64,000 bases of DNA, taken from positions 557,233 through 621,232 of the forward strand of contig VTPC01090570.1 in NCBI GenBank assembly GCA_011009095.1, given 5' to 3'. Source of the DNA: Ignelater luminosus. Its lineage: Eukaryota > Arthropoda > Insecta > Coleoptera > Elateridae. A program made the position numbers and the translations under genes. A model generated the notes under the pieces. The model saw only the letters and a list, made by a program, of their open reading frames with translations. It searched no databases and had not been told where the DNA came from. Shown piece by piece: positions 34,561 through 47,700 of this stretch (positions are counted from its first letter, which is position 1; each line of letters opens with the position of its first letter).

Positions 34561-37500
34561 TACAGCTATGAGAGTAAATGGAACTACTCAATGAAGGATA
34601 GCAACCCCACTCCGAACATACGTCTAGAGGCAATTCGGGAAAAATATTTAAAATGGAATGCTTAACGAGCTTTTCGTTTTTACTTTGGAAAAGTAAAACT
34701 TAGTCTTTGGTATTTAAAGATGACTATTGAGGTCTTACATCTTAGTATCTTTTTATTATCTTTTATCTACGATGAATGATTTTCTAATGTCAACTGTGCA
34801 TTCGATCACTATGTACAAAATAAGATGGTGCAGTTGATCTTTTATAGTCATCTCTATATAGGTTAAAAATTGAAACTTACCACTGTAAAATAGTTTTAGA
34901 ATTTGACTACGTTTTACAAGAAAACATAATTGTTATGTTATGCACAACTTTTCCTAGCAATATTTGTTGATATTCTAACAAATAACAATTTTATACTTCT
35001 ATTGCGAACTGTTGGGACACCCTGTATACACCTATATCTTTTGTTCGTAACCTTAAGAATTAACAGGCGTTTGATTATATCCTTGTGTTGACGTTTTGAA
35101 AACACAACACAAAAAGTATGTAAATTAATACTTAGCAGGAATGATCACCTCTCTATATGTTGAAAGCGTTGAAGAGTTAAAAGAGATTTTTATATTGGCT
35201 GGCAAAAGTGATAGGGCAAAGTAATAATTTGTGTGAATGCAAATTTAAAATCTATTTTGCATCTTTACAGCTCGTTCAATCGGAATTCCGGTTAGTTACT
35301 ATAATAAACTTACTACCACTCGAGGTAGAAGTGCACTAGCCGATAAACTGATAAAGAATGTAAATAACCTCAATCCTTTATTTAAAATTCCTCTGTATAT
35401 TATAATTAAGATACTGGAATATTTGTGGAATTCACCGTGTATAATTAAAATTATAATAGAATTGTGAGATATGAAACCATGCATGCTACACATACCTCCT
35501 ATTATTAAACGTACTGTATTGTTATTTTGGATACTGCATGTTTTAGCTCTATGCTGCATAATTTTATTTAACTTAATAATACAATTACGTAGATCCACAA
35601 ACAAGAAAATCTTTCTGACAATCTAATCTCTGATGCGTTATTAACAATATTATTATTTAGATGTTTGATAACAATGGCCATCGCTTTAATCATATATAAT
35701 TTGAATTAAATTTTGTAATTCACGTTCTCCTTTATAAAGTAATTTATCTGACATGAATTAAAATTATATATATTTGATAAAAAATATCATTGTCTTGTGC
35801 AATTCATTAATAATCTATCTAAGATGATGCGCTTAGAAATACTTATTTTCCATTTTCACTTTTGTATTACACAGCCGAAACATCATCAGTTCGAATGAAT
35901 TGCTGAAGTAAATTAAATCCAACCTAAACTTTAACTGTATTACTACCAATTACTACGGGTATATACTGAATGTTGATTTTCTGTCCTACACAACTATTGT
36001 GTCATCTTAACAACAAGATAGCAATCATGGCTGCTTAAATATTCAACGAGCCTAACTCGATAACCGCAAAGTAACGTCAGGGTGGGAATTAACTACAATT
36101 ATTTAATCTCATGAAGTGAAGATCAAGATCCATAAAGCGATTATTAACAAGGAAGATTTAATAAACTGATTGCGCTGCTAAAAATTTAAAAATTGAGATT
36201 AATCTTAACTTTGGCAATCATGTTGAATAATATTAAACGATCCTTTGCCCTAGGTTCGTGTATACCGGATGGGCCGCTTGCTAAATTACAGCTAGCAAAT
36301 ACATTTCCAATTAAGTGACTTTTATTCATTATTTAAATTTTAACTAATGTTTATATAAATGCTCGATCAAATTGAGATAAAGAATAGGCCAGAATAACGA
36401 AGAAGAGAGCAAGGAATTAGATAATGAAATAATTTCGTGAAATTCAAGCGAACATCTTCATATAATGCTCTCCATTCTAATGTGTTATTTGGTAGCTAAA
36501 GCAGCAATTACGGTTAAAGTTATGAGTTGGTCTCAGCAAAGCAGAAGTTGTATACGTTGTTATCCTGTTCACCATTTTTGAGAATTAAATGTGTGTGAGA
36601 TTTCTCTCATGTCAATTGACAGACGGAGCAATGCTGAAGATTAATCACAACTTGCTATTTGGTAATATATCTAGCTTTACAATCGATCTCAAGAATACAT
36701 CACGAGTGTTGGAGTCCGATAAAATAGACTGAGCAAGGCTGACTAGATCTACAAGATCTTTCCAGGTTTTTCAATCTATCTAAAAAAGAAGCTTGCCATC
36801 ACTAAGTCTGGAATCTTAGCTACTGAAGACCTGGACATTGAAGGACCGTTCTGTTTACAAACAAGTCTAGAGTTGGTCAAATGGGACTTGAACTTGCCCT
36901 ATATCTTACTCATAATACAATTTTTATTTGGTGATAATGTGAGTTGTTCTTTTCTGTGACCTTGTAAAATTGTAACCGAACAGATGGAGATCAAAAGTCT
37001 TGGAGGTAATGATCTCTGAATCTTCATGATAAGGTATATCTTATCACGCAGAAAATTCAGTTGGTGGGTTAGTAGAAACAAATCATTCTGGGATTTCAAA
37101 GTCTAATACTTACTAGCTGAATAAATTTTGAATATTCCTTGACTAAACGTAGACATGACAAATTATTTTAGTTAAGTGAGTCTCCTGAAAGCAACAATCC
37201 ACTAAAAAATCAGCCGGATAAAGGCAAACAGAGTAAGAAAGATTTTAGACCTTGGGCAGTTACGTAAAGAAAAATAGGCCGAACAAAGTCTGTATTATCC
37301 AGAAGAAAATAAAAAAAAACAAATAAGAAGAAAACTATACCATAGAAACTTAAAATAGTTATGATGAAAGAGAAAAAGTCAATGTGGTTTATTAAACAAA
37401 AAATGTATTTGCTTGTCGAAATTTTCGACACTATTGAAATTAAAAGTTGCGAGTGACATAATTCTGCCAGAAAATATAAATGAGAATCTCTATTTAAACT

Positions 37501-37740
37501 TTCTAGCACAGTCTGTCGCTGAATATAAAGAGGAGACTTTAGTCTATGCATGACAGTACATTAATTATCACAATGTACACAGGGCCTTTTTTTCTTAATA
37601 GGTTTGGATCAAGTCTGTAGATGCGTTCAAAATTGATGACAGCTCCAAAATGTATACCCGCACACCGCTGAGCGATCTAGTTGACACTTGTGACTTGCTT
37701 ATCTATCAAATAAAATCTTTCCAAAACAGTTGAGGGAGTA
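34561..37740. other. Intergenic, largely anonymous
   Basis: A CACCCTGTA terminus (35018-35026, within GGGACACCCTGTATAC) matches the outer end of copy A but has no attached transposase. The frames at 35299-35604 and 37210-37551 (minus) show no family. Confidence 0.5.
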
Positions 37741-38450
37741 ACCAAAGTGTAACTCATGGTTGAACAAAATAGTGCACAAAATATAGAAAATCCAAAATGG
37801 CTAAAGAGTTAAGATGATGATGATCGGGTAGTAAGAGCAAATCAATTAATCCAAAGCTAGCTAAAAGATCAAGGCACAGTTTACTTTAAGCTCCAACCAA
37901 GTCAAGAAGCTGATCTGCTTCCATTCATTGGTGCAGGAGGTCAATAAGCAATCGGTATTTCAAACTTAAAGTCAGATTGAGACCATTGAGTGCTGCATGA
38001 CAACTTGATTAAAGATTCTGACTGTATCTTGATGGACAATCAGACCTACGTCAAAACTGATTTCAGGTCTAGAATTCTTCTGCCGCAAGTGATTCAACGG
38101 TGATTCCGATTGCGAAAAAGTAGAAATAAGTCACCAAGTTTCTAGAAAAGTACTTTTGGCCGTAAAACTGACTTTTTATTATGAAAGGTACGATCAATAA
38201 AAATATTTAGACAAAACTGCAAACGCAAATTAAACGGTTTGTTAAATCGTACGAAGCTCGAAGGTTCAGTTTTGATGTTTTGGCTAGATTTAAATGGCAA
38301 CAGCTTGGATTTTGCCCCGGAGGAGATTAAAGACTCTTTCAACTGTTCTAAGCTGATGCCAGTAGAAAAATATTGAGTGATTAAGAAGTCGAAACTGTTG
38401 AAGACACGTAGGAAACAAAAACCGATGAAGCCGCCACTACTGTGCGGTGT
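37741..38450 (+). pseudogene. IS630-like transposase relic
   Basis: HDNLIKDSDCILMDNQTYVK with TDFRS corresponds to the 'DDETYVKxDF' first catalytic block of an insect IS630-like transposase family. Further on, LQTQIKRFVKSYEA and, in another frame, LDFAPEEIKDSFNCSKLMPV followed by EKY-stop-VIKKSKLLKTR match its 'DFVPKExNxPNxPxxRPIEKYWAxxK' end. Several acidic positions and the Trp (now TGA) are lost. The start of the relic is uncertain. Confidence 0.6.
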
Positions 38451-38721
38451 CGAATAGAGATGGTAAATTCAGAGTAGTTATAAATAAAGGTTTAATCTAT
38501 TCTAAACTGTACTCTTTAGGTCCGTCATATACAGATTAGTAGCAGACTAAACACAACTGTTTGTAAATCTATAATATATTGAGTATATTAGTCAATAGCC
38601 AAAAATTGACCGTACCTTTGTTTTAGTTTATGATTGCTTCATTTGAAACTGTTTTCTGTGTTTCTTAAAACTATTAGTTGTTTGTTTGTTGTTTTATGTC
38701 TTTTGGTTTTTGTGCTAATAG
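38451..38721. other. Spacer between transposase relic and LINE
   Basis: AT-rich and without recognised content. It ends at an abrupt switch to GC-rich LINE sequence near 38722. Confidence 0.4.
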
Positions 38722-40458
38722 AGTTCTCACTGGACAGAAAGTTACCCAGGAATCCCACCTTAGCCAAAACGGCAACGTAATAGCCGACCCACTGGATAAG
38801 GCGAATATCTTTGCCGGCGTCCTAGAAGAAGTCCATCAACCCCCCGACGATCCACTGTTTGATGCTTAAGCCCTCTGCGAGATCAACTATGACGTCCGCC
38901 TGGACCCAGATATCGCTCCCCGCCTCTACGTGCCTCCTTCGGAACCTCCTGACAATCTCCCAAACATCATCAGCCCCATCCTCGAAGAGGAAACTGCCGA
39001 GTGGCTCGCTTCTGGCAAGAATTCCGCTCCGGGGAACGATTCTCTCACGAGAAGAGCCCTGAAACACCTACCTCCCGCAGCCATCGTTTTACTCACCCAC
39101 ATATTCAACTGTTGCCTCCGATGTGGTTACTTTCCGGCCACTTGGAAAGAGGCAACGGTGGTCATGATCCCCAAACCAGGGAAGCCTCCCATCAACCCAT
39201 CATCTTATCGACCCATTTCCCTCCTCAACGTTCTAGGTAAAGTGTTCGAGAGGATATTGACAAATAGACTCCGAGCACACCTAGACGCTTACGACCTCCA
39301 CCCAGAGCCTCAAACGGGATTCCGTCCTGGCAGATCCACAACGGACTCCATTCTCCGCCTGCACACCGACGTATCAGTGGCCTTCAATTCGAGACGGTGC
39401 GTAACGGCCACATTTCTCGACATCGAGAGGGCCTTCGACAAGGTCTGGCACGAGGGGCTTTTCTATAAGCTCCAAGCCGCCGAAATCCCCGCCTGCCTCG
39501 TCAGGTTAATCAGCAGTTTTCTGTCCGCCCGCCAACACCGCGTGCGAGTGTACCAGGCTAAGTCCAGGGTGTACACGCCGCGAGCCGGCGTCCCTCAGGG
39601 GTTCATCCTTTCTCCTCTTCTATTCATCTTCTACTGCCACGACATCCCTCGCCCCGAAGAGCCGGAGGTCCGCCTCTTGCAATTCGAGGAAGACACCGCC
39701 TTTTGGGTGACGTCTCGGAGCTCCGCCGAGGGATCGAGAATCCTGGCGTACGAACTAGGACGCCTTGGTTCCGAAAGTGGAGGGTCAGACCGAACCCCCA
39801 GAAAACCAACCTAATCTTCTTCCGCCACTCCCACTACAACCACACGGCCAGATTCGATCCCGACGACGTCCGCCTGGAACTGTGGGGCTCGCGCCTCCAA
39901 CTTTCGCCATCTGTCAAATACCTTGGCATCACTTTCACCCCCACGCTGAGATGGAGCGACGAGCTGAAGCACTGCCTGGACGTTGTCCACCAGCGCAGCG
40001 GCTTGCTCTCTAGACTCTGCGGCGGCATTCCAGGCTGCCATCCTAGGACGCTACTACACACATACAAAACTTTCATAAGACCCGTGATCGACTACCGATT
40101 CACAGTCTTCGGCTCCGCATCGCCATATGCGATCAGAAGACTCCGACAGAAGAAGAGGGCCATCTGCAGGAGGATTTTCCGGCTGGAGCGCTTCTTCCCC
40201 TCGGAAGAAGTCTGCGACAGAGCGGGGATTCCTCCGGTAAATGCACGCCTCGAATTTATGAGGGGTCGATATGTGAGCAGGGCGGTCGAACAAAACAAAG
40301 AACACGTTCTCGACACCCTAAGAACCCCGACTCCGGCCACCCACAGAAGGCCCAAAAGAAAAACCAAACACCCACCCTCCATCATGATGAGACGTGCCGA
40401 GAACCTCTCTCCCGAGTTGATGGATATACTTCTTGACACCCCACTTATCTACAGATAA
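38722..40458 (+). pseudogene. Jockey-like ORF2 reverse transcriptase, disabled
   Basis: In one frame: VLEEVHQPPDDPLFDA, then a TAA at 38867-38869. It continues in the same frame with WLASGKNSAPGNDSLTRRAL, MIPKPGKPPINPSSYRPISL, QTGFRPGRSTTDSI, ATFLDIERAFDKVW (first catalytic Asp) and RAGVPQGFILSPLLF. The second catalytic box reads LLQFEEDTAFW, replacing the expected ADD. A frame change near 39750 leads to KWRVRPNPQKTNLIFF, YLGITFTPTLRW and the C-terminal thumb region, ending at TAA 40456-40458. Confidence 0.88.
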
Positions 40459-40745
40459 GTCCCCAGCCACAGTTCTCCGCGAAACTACCAAGCAACGTAG
40501 GCAGCGTCCTGGCGCCACGTTGCATTCGGGAGGTCCGGGCCAACTGTTCTCACTAGGGTTTTTTAGTGGTTTCCTTTAGTGGTCAAGGCGAATGCCGGAA
40601 CAGAAATTTCCACGGACCCACCACCATCACCGAACTTAACGCGCCGCGTCACCTCCCCACACACACACACACAGGATGAGCGCGGGCCGAACCGCATTCT
40701 AAGTCGCTGACGGGAAATTAACGTTTGACTCGACTCGACTCGACA
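38722..40745 (+). mobile_element. Jockey-clade-like non-LTR retrotransposon, 5' truncated, GC-rich
   Basis: A sharply GC-rich block inside AT-rich DNA carrying the reverse transcriptase and C-terminal part of ORF2. A roughly 290-nt 3' UTR includes a (CA)n run near 40661-40673. It ends in tandem GACTC units (near 40728-40744) that look like the simple-repeat tail of the element. 5' truncation is usual for LINE insertions. No target duplication could be fixed. Confidence 0.85.
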
Positions 40746-41785
40746 AGTTAATATTGTGTAGTTTATTTAAAATTTTATGAAAAAGTAAATTTCACACTTA
40801 AAGTAAACCGGAAAAAAAAGAATATACAAAAAATCACTTAAGGGGTTCAAAATTGTGTAAGGGCCTGGGCCTGTCTTGTTCAAAAATGGGCACTGAATAC
40901 ACAAATAAATGAATTGGTTGAGAAGATGATACACCAGTATCGATTTGCAGCGTTTCTCAATCTGGAGATTTTTAAAAGGTCAACTCTACTCAGTTGATGT
41001 AAATATTGACGCAAAGTCGAGGTACCGAATTAATGACCTATGTCATCGTCTTCACTAGTAGTCTCGATTTCTTGTTGATTACAGGGCCGTACTTGAATTC
41101 AAACTTTGAACAATTGTAGTTTCGTAAATTAACCTCATGTTTCATTTATCTTCAAAGTGATTGAGTTTCAAGCCCGAGAACATTTGGAGGAGCTGTTAAA
41201 TTAATATATCAAGTTCTTTTTGTTTAAGAAAACTGCAGGAACCAAAAACAAGATTCTGTATTGGTAATCAAATGTTATTCGGCAACCCTGATTAAAGGCT
41301 GAAGACTTAAGCTTTTGAAATTTCGAATGTAATCGAAGTTCGTTCCTCTGATAACTCTCAAAATTATTGACGGTAAGAGCGATCTTAAAAAGTCTTGTCT
41401 GGTAAATTTGAGTTTTAAGTTTGTATGCACAGCCTACAAATCTATGGATGATATTTTCGTCTAATGCTAGTTGGGGGGAAAGGGCGGGTATAAGATTTTT
41501 ACAGTTGGTTCTGCCGTAGTGTAGATGTGATAATATATTAATATAAAGAAGGAATCTCTAAATAAAATTCAAAAATCTTCACATTCGTTATAATGACAGT
41601 CCTTAAGTAAACATGCCCTTATTTACTAAACCAACAACGATCTTTCGTTATAGCATTACTTGTCGTGTTCTACTAGTTCGTCGCTCTTGCTCAATATTTT
41701 ATTAATCTCTGTTTGGTAAATAAAAGTTACTTAGATTATTTTGATGGATAATTTAAGGACTAAACTGTGCTGATCGAACTTGATA
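40746..41785. other. Intergenic, nothing recognised
   Basis: Returns to AT-rich composition immediately after the LINE tail. No supported frame or repeat. Confidence 0.5.
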
Positions 41786-42238
41786 TACAGGGTGTAAAGT
41801 GATGACTAGACAAGTATATGGAACCGATCGATTCCTCTTATTACAAACTTTACTAGCCTTTGAAGTTGCATGCAAGCGTTCACTTTCGGGTTCGCTATCG
41901 TTTTCCTATCAGGAAAAGTTGCAGGGAATTATTTTCCAGATGTTCTAAAATTAGTTCCAATTATACAGAGTGTACTCTATAGCTGAGACACGTAACGCCG
42001 AAAGAAAAAAAAAGAAACTTGGGATTTCAGGGTATACTCTGTATAGAAATAGTTCTAAAACATTTCCCTACAAGTTTTTCCAACACAAATTTTTGGTATT
42101 TTGATAAATATTCATAATACACCCCAAGTTAGCATGTCTGCATGCAACTCTGAAGTCCGTTAACTACGTAACTAAGAGAAATCGACTATAGGTTTCATTT
42201 GGATAAATGCTTGTCTAGTCATCATTGTTCTACCCTAT
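41786..42238. mobile_element. Foldback MITE (long imperfect palindrome)
   Basis: The left end TACAGGGTG is followed by ATGACTAGACAAG, and the right end carries the inverted CTTGTCTAGTCAT followed by a degraded ACCCTATC. Further matching pairs step inward: TTGCATGCA at about 41867 and 42139, AGTTGCAGGGAA and its imperfect partner TTTCCCTACAAG, and ATACAGAGTGTA against TATACTCTGTAT. They converge on a centre near 42010. No coding content; about 453 bp. Confidence 0.8.
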
Positions 42239-44259
42239 CAATTCGTGGTTGTCAGTTATTTACATTCTGTTTTAAATCCTTTATTACTGTATAAACCAAC
42301 ACAATCATTATCATCACAAGAAATTAAAACCGTTTGCAACTAGTAATTAATTAATGTAACGCATTTTGTGTTAAATTTTCATCAAACTACATTATTTAGG
42401 TTGCTCATTAATAAATAACACCAGATGCCTTATATTTGGAATGTAATTGTAATTATATTTCATAACAGTCAACAGATATGTTGAACGCGTTTCATATTGG
42501 TTTGAAATTTTCCAATTATTATACCTCGACATCCCTTTTGAACCAAAAAGAATAATAAATCCACAACATGATTTTTTGTTTAATTATACTGTCAACAAAA
42601 CTGTTTTAACGGCACAAAACTCTCGTATCTGAACATGTTTGTAAAGATGCGATGTATAGATTTTCATTCATGCAAATATAACACGGAATTTAGTTCACTG
42701 TCAGTCAACTGCAAAGATACTTCAATAAAGACGTCTGTTGTTTTTAGTTAAAATCGATTATTGAGAAAGAGGTCAAAACCATTAACGTCATTTGGAGTTT
42801 AAACGTCCTTTCTATATTTTTTGTTAAGTTAGCAAAAAAGTTCGGAGAATGTTGCAAGGATCGGATATAGCTCCCATCTAAATATAAAGTGAAGTAATAA
42901 TAATTCATCTTCAGGTTTCTTCACAGAATGTTTATTCCAGAGTGTGTAAAATATTGATCAACAATCAGGAGGGAAATGAGGTGGAACTCGAATCCGAAAG
43001 CCACAGGTTGGTTGCCGATATACATATTTTTTAAAAGCGGTTTCACGCTTGATAAGTTGACTAATCAAAAAAACTAAATAAACGAATAATTTTGTTGCTC
43101 GTTTTGGTAGTTGGTTACAGCCCTTATGTAAATGAGAAAGAGGAATTTGAGCCAACAAATTTGTTTAGGTTTGAAAGATTTTATAGCAGTCATTATGTGG
43201 TATTATCGCTTGTAAGTTGGCACATTATGGCGTATTATTATTCTAAAGTACATACTACTATACTGCATAAATTATAGCTTCTGTAAAAGCATGAATGACA
43301 TAAATTTACAAAGTTAATACGATTAGGAGCGATTTAATTGATTTCTCTCCGCAAAATATTTACCTAATTGCAACCATTAATGTTTATTAGTTTTCTTGTT
43401 GTGGCAAAAAACTAGGGATTTTCCCCAATTATATTAAAAGAGATACATTAAGGTATCGCGTTTTACGTTCATTCCCTTCCCCAATTTATTAATTTTGTTC
43501 TGCATTGTAACCGATAAGTCCAACGATCGCGATAGCAGGTAGCTTAGCATGCTAGCGCGGTTGTTCGTAGAGGGTGGATGGTTTCGGACGCGCCATCCAT
43601 CATGCAGCTGACAGTCGCATGATTGTAGAGCGCTCCCTCTCATGCAGTGTTTGTACTATGTAACGTGCCATTGCCTACCCCCTTTACTTTATCCTGCAAC
43701 TCTTTAACTGTTGCAGTCCATTTTATGCTTGATAAAGAAAGTGACATTTTAGTGTTCCACTAGAAAATTAATGATCTGTAAAAAGCTGCCGACATGTTAG
43801 TGTTATTGTTATATTACTAGGGTGAATATAAAAACTTTCCTTTAAGTTTTTTTACCAACAACAACTAATTTACTTCACCTGTTTGAAATGAAAAAGATGT
43901 AACTCATTTTATTAGAGTTAGATTTTAAGAAATAGCGATAGTTGCTTGTTCTGTTTTACAAATTAAAAGATGGCGGCTGAAGTCGTCATAAAGATAAAAG
44001 CTCCAAACATAAAAACCCTAAACTGCAAATAGAGAAAAATAACTGAACAAATAAAAAAGAGAGAGAAGAGGTAAGAATAAGGGTAAATCAGAGGCATATG
44101 TACCAGCGTAGATGAGGCTGAAACTGAAGTTTTCTATGTATACAGAATCTTCAGATATTGTTATCGTTAAATTAATCAGGAAGAAAATTCTATGCTGTGT
44201 GTATTCTTTCAGAATTATCTATTAAGCTAGAAATGAAAAGCGGAAATTTATTTGCTCAA
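42239..44259. other. Intergenic, with a hairpin-rich patch near 43.5 kb
   Basis: AT-rich except 43540-43640, where TGGATGG and CCATCCA form a 7-bp stem within a more GC-rich stretch. No gene recognised. Confidence 0.4.
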
Positions 44260-44730
44260 AATTTGACAACCTAAGATTAATTATGTGCAAAGCAAAAACC
44301 AATGTCAACAACTGGTGTCCGATGCCTCTAAACATGGCAATGCTAGCTTCAAATCTGGGATCTAAGGGCGGTACAACAAAGATGTTTGCTGATTTGTTTG
44401 TTTGAATACATTCTTGACTCGGATATACTCATGCTGAAGAGCTTGTGCCTATGATCAGTAGAATAGCATTAGACATGGGAAAGGTCTCCTCCCCGGCAAA
44501 GCAGTCAAGCATGCAGAATGTTATATATACATTTTAAAAGCTTGCTAAGAGATAGATTAAATGGCCGATGGCTTTCGAAGCGTCTTATTGAGACCAAAGA
44601 AACTTAGGCTCTTGGCCCATCTCCAATTCTCGTAGGCCTCAGCTCTTGTATAAGTCTGCTGATTCTTGATGACCTCCGGTTTAGAATTTCAATTTCAATG
44701 GAACCGAACAGTATGTTCATTCCGTCACCT
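44260..44730 (+). pseudogene. Possible R1/I-like LINE debris
   Basis: Weak matches only: a MLASNLGSKGG stretch resembling the 'LxxNxGGP' region of R1-type ORF2, and ETKETQALGPSPILVGLSSC resembling a 'KP...YRPLCLLD' block. Their order is wrong for one intact element. A low-confidence call. Confidence 0.25.
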
Positions 44731-47700
44731 CAGTAATTAAGGAGGTCTACTGCAAACAAAAATTAATTTTTCAGTCCCTCTATGGTCAAATTTTTATTGG
44801 AGACTAATTTTTCCGTTAAGTCTAAAAAGGGTGTAGAGAAATTTGTCTAAATTTACAAATTCGAAAAAGCTTACAAAACTGTTATTGGCAATGAAACAAA
44901 TTGCTGCAATTTACATAACATCAAAAAAGCCATAAAATACGTAGAAGAGGAAACGTAACATCTGACGACAAAATCCTTTAATGAACAAAAGCTTTGAAGG
45001 AAACACAATGATACTGCATTATTAGAGAACGCTGACATATTCCAAATTGGCACATTCACCCTCTTCAACTTCATTGTCTTCATCAAGATTTCTTGTTATA
45101 GTAATCTATAAATATCACTTTATTCCATTGTAATTCCCAATTACATACCTCCAGAAAGTTACACAAACAATTTTCCAAAGCTATGTAATATCTTCTTTTT
45201 AATTTGATACCCTAATGGTATCTCGAGAATTCCCATTTGATATATTATAGACTTTGTTTTATTTCTGCTTTGACTGACACTGGTTTCAAGTAAAAACTAT
45301 CTCTCCCAGATTTGCTTTACATTTTGAGTTTTAACCATTTTTCCATGCGACCACCAATACGAGTGACCTCTCATTGATAATTGTATTGGGCAAAATCAAA
45401 ACGTGGGCGATATAGCTGTGTCTGTTCTGACCACCAAAGAATCGTAAACAAGCTACCGTTAGGGTCAATTCTACAGTTTGAAAAATGCTAAAGTGCAGAA
45501 GATGTTTCTACTGGTCCTCTACCAGCTCGGTAATCTATTCAAGTGTAAAATAGTGAAGTTTTACAGTTGGTCTCAGTTATACAAAAACATTAAATAGACC
45601 ACTGCTGAACATGTAAGGCCTCTTTGGCAAAAACTAGACCTGACAACTATCGTGATCTGGGTATCTATATTATTAACTTGTCTAGAAACCCTAAGAATCT
45701 GAGTCGTAATATAATTTTGTTACACGAAGAATGTTTAGGAGTATGAGTTGTAAAAGTTGCATGTACAACCTCCTATTCTATGATCTCCATGAAAGTCTGC
45801 ATTAAGATTATGTCCGGAATAAAGTTTGCAAATTTATACCGAGTTTGCACGTCTACCATTCGTTTTAAAATACTAATATCATGTCATTTATCAATATTGA
45901 AATCAGTATTGCCAACCAAGCAAATTCAATCACAGCTTACTTCTATTCAAGTTTCTGTAATATCGATGTATGCGCATATATAGAGTGTTCCACTTCAGTT
46001 GAAGCTAGGACAAAAATCCAAAAGCCATACCTTTTGGTACCAAATTCACCACCGATTAATTTTATTTTCTTGTATACAGGGTGTTGCTTATATACGTGAC
46101 ACAATATCACTTTATGTCTTAAATAGTGAAGAAAGAGTTTTAGCAAGATGATAGTTTTTGTGTAACTAATTTTATGATTTTGTTGCTTGTCTTACGTCTT
46201 TATTTTCTTAATGTACTTTTTGACTGTGGATTTTGCTAATCTCTGAACCACCCTGCATCTTGTGTCAAAATAAATATGTTTTAAAGATTTATTGTTGCCG
46301 CTATTATTATTTAATAAAACTGTTTAAAAACGTAGCTGTGAAATAATAGTATTTAAAGTACAATGTCGTTTTAAAAACAAAAATAGTAATATTTCTGAAA
46401 CTAATTTTTAGTTTTTATCTTCATATTTCATATATTATGCTATCTTTTATGTAGTTACGACATAGCAGTAATATAGCGCTTCGTCTTTTCATAACCCTGT
46501 ATGTATTTAGAATCTTACTAGCTGTAAATCAAATTGTCTGTTGAGTGGTATTAGTTGATTACTGTTTACGTAAACGAATATTTTGAAACAAAAACAAAGG
46601 CTATTACGTCCATAAATTATTGTCTAGAATTATAATATTACAATTAAGATTGCATTTTACTTTTGATTTTTAAATGAAAAGTATTTGCAGAGAATATTAC
46701 TGATTGCAAATATAGATTGTAATAACTTTTAAAATAAAAGATATAAAAATGTGAAACAGAACTTCTAAGGAACTGAAAGAAGCTTTTGATATCCTGCAGA
46801 GAGTCATTGCAATATATGTGAAATATTCTGTAGGTCAAAAACTATTTTGCTTGATTTATCGACCTTGGTAAGTCACGAACAGCTGTATCTGTCTAGATCA
46901 GTTTGAATTATTTTCCAAAAAAATATCTTCAAATATACCCAAAAATGTTTAAATAAAAAACAAACTCGATATTCGTTACCTTCTACTAAATTCTTTTCAT
47001 ATTTCAGTGTTACATATTTAATCTGAACTAAATAATATAAAATGTTAACAAAATTATTTAAAATATCTTAATAAAGAAATTGTGGCGGAAAAGCTCTAAA
47101 GATCTAAATCTTTTGCATCACAATATATAAAGTCGCCTTGGGTAGATCGTACGTATCATAAACCACCTTCATAAAATTTCCTCAAATTTTATTACGTATA
47201 TCGAGTAAATCTTGATAAAGCTTCTTATGTATGCTTCGTTTTGTTTGTTCGCCGAATCGACAAAGAAAAGAGCTGACAGGAGTGACACTCTGTTCGCGAG
47301 TTCCAACAGTAGAGAGCTAATGTCGCGGAAAATAATGATATATCTAGAAATCCGAACTAAAAAAGTGCATGAATCACAGTCGAGAAAAAAAAGATCGCGC
47401 TACAATATTACATTACACTTTCAAATTTTATGAACTTTCTAGGCATTATTATACGCACAAATGAACAATTTTAATGTAGTTTTGAGGAAAATAATTTTTG
47501 CTTGAAAAATCTTGGATGTATAAATTTGTGCTTCCGCTCCAAGAAAACAAATAAAAAAGAGAATTATTTTTCTATTCGGTGAAGCGGCTTTTTACTTTCA
47601 TTTCCTCTTTGTTGTTCGCATAACAAATATCAAATACTTTTAAGTCAAAATGGCTGGGTAATAACCAACCATCACAATATAAAACGCTCGTCACGATTTG

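Noticed and set aside
38822-40518. Several long frames on the minus strand and in other frames across the GC-rich block
   Set aside because: They are shadows of the Jockey-like ORF2, caused by its high GC content and lack of AT-rich stops.
47120-47433. TATATAAAG followed by a 73-codon frame as a small gene
   Set aside because: Low-complexity basic text, no splice or domain evidence, and TATA-like strings are frequent in such AT-rich DNA.
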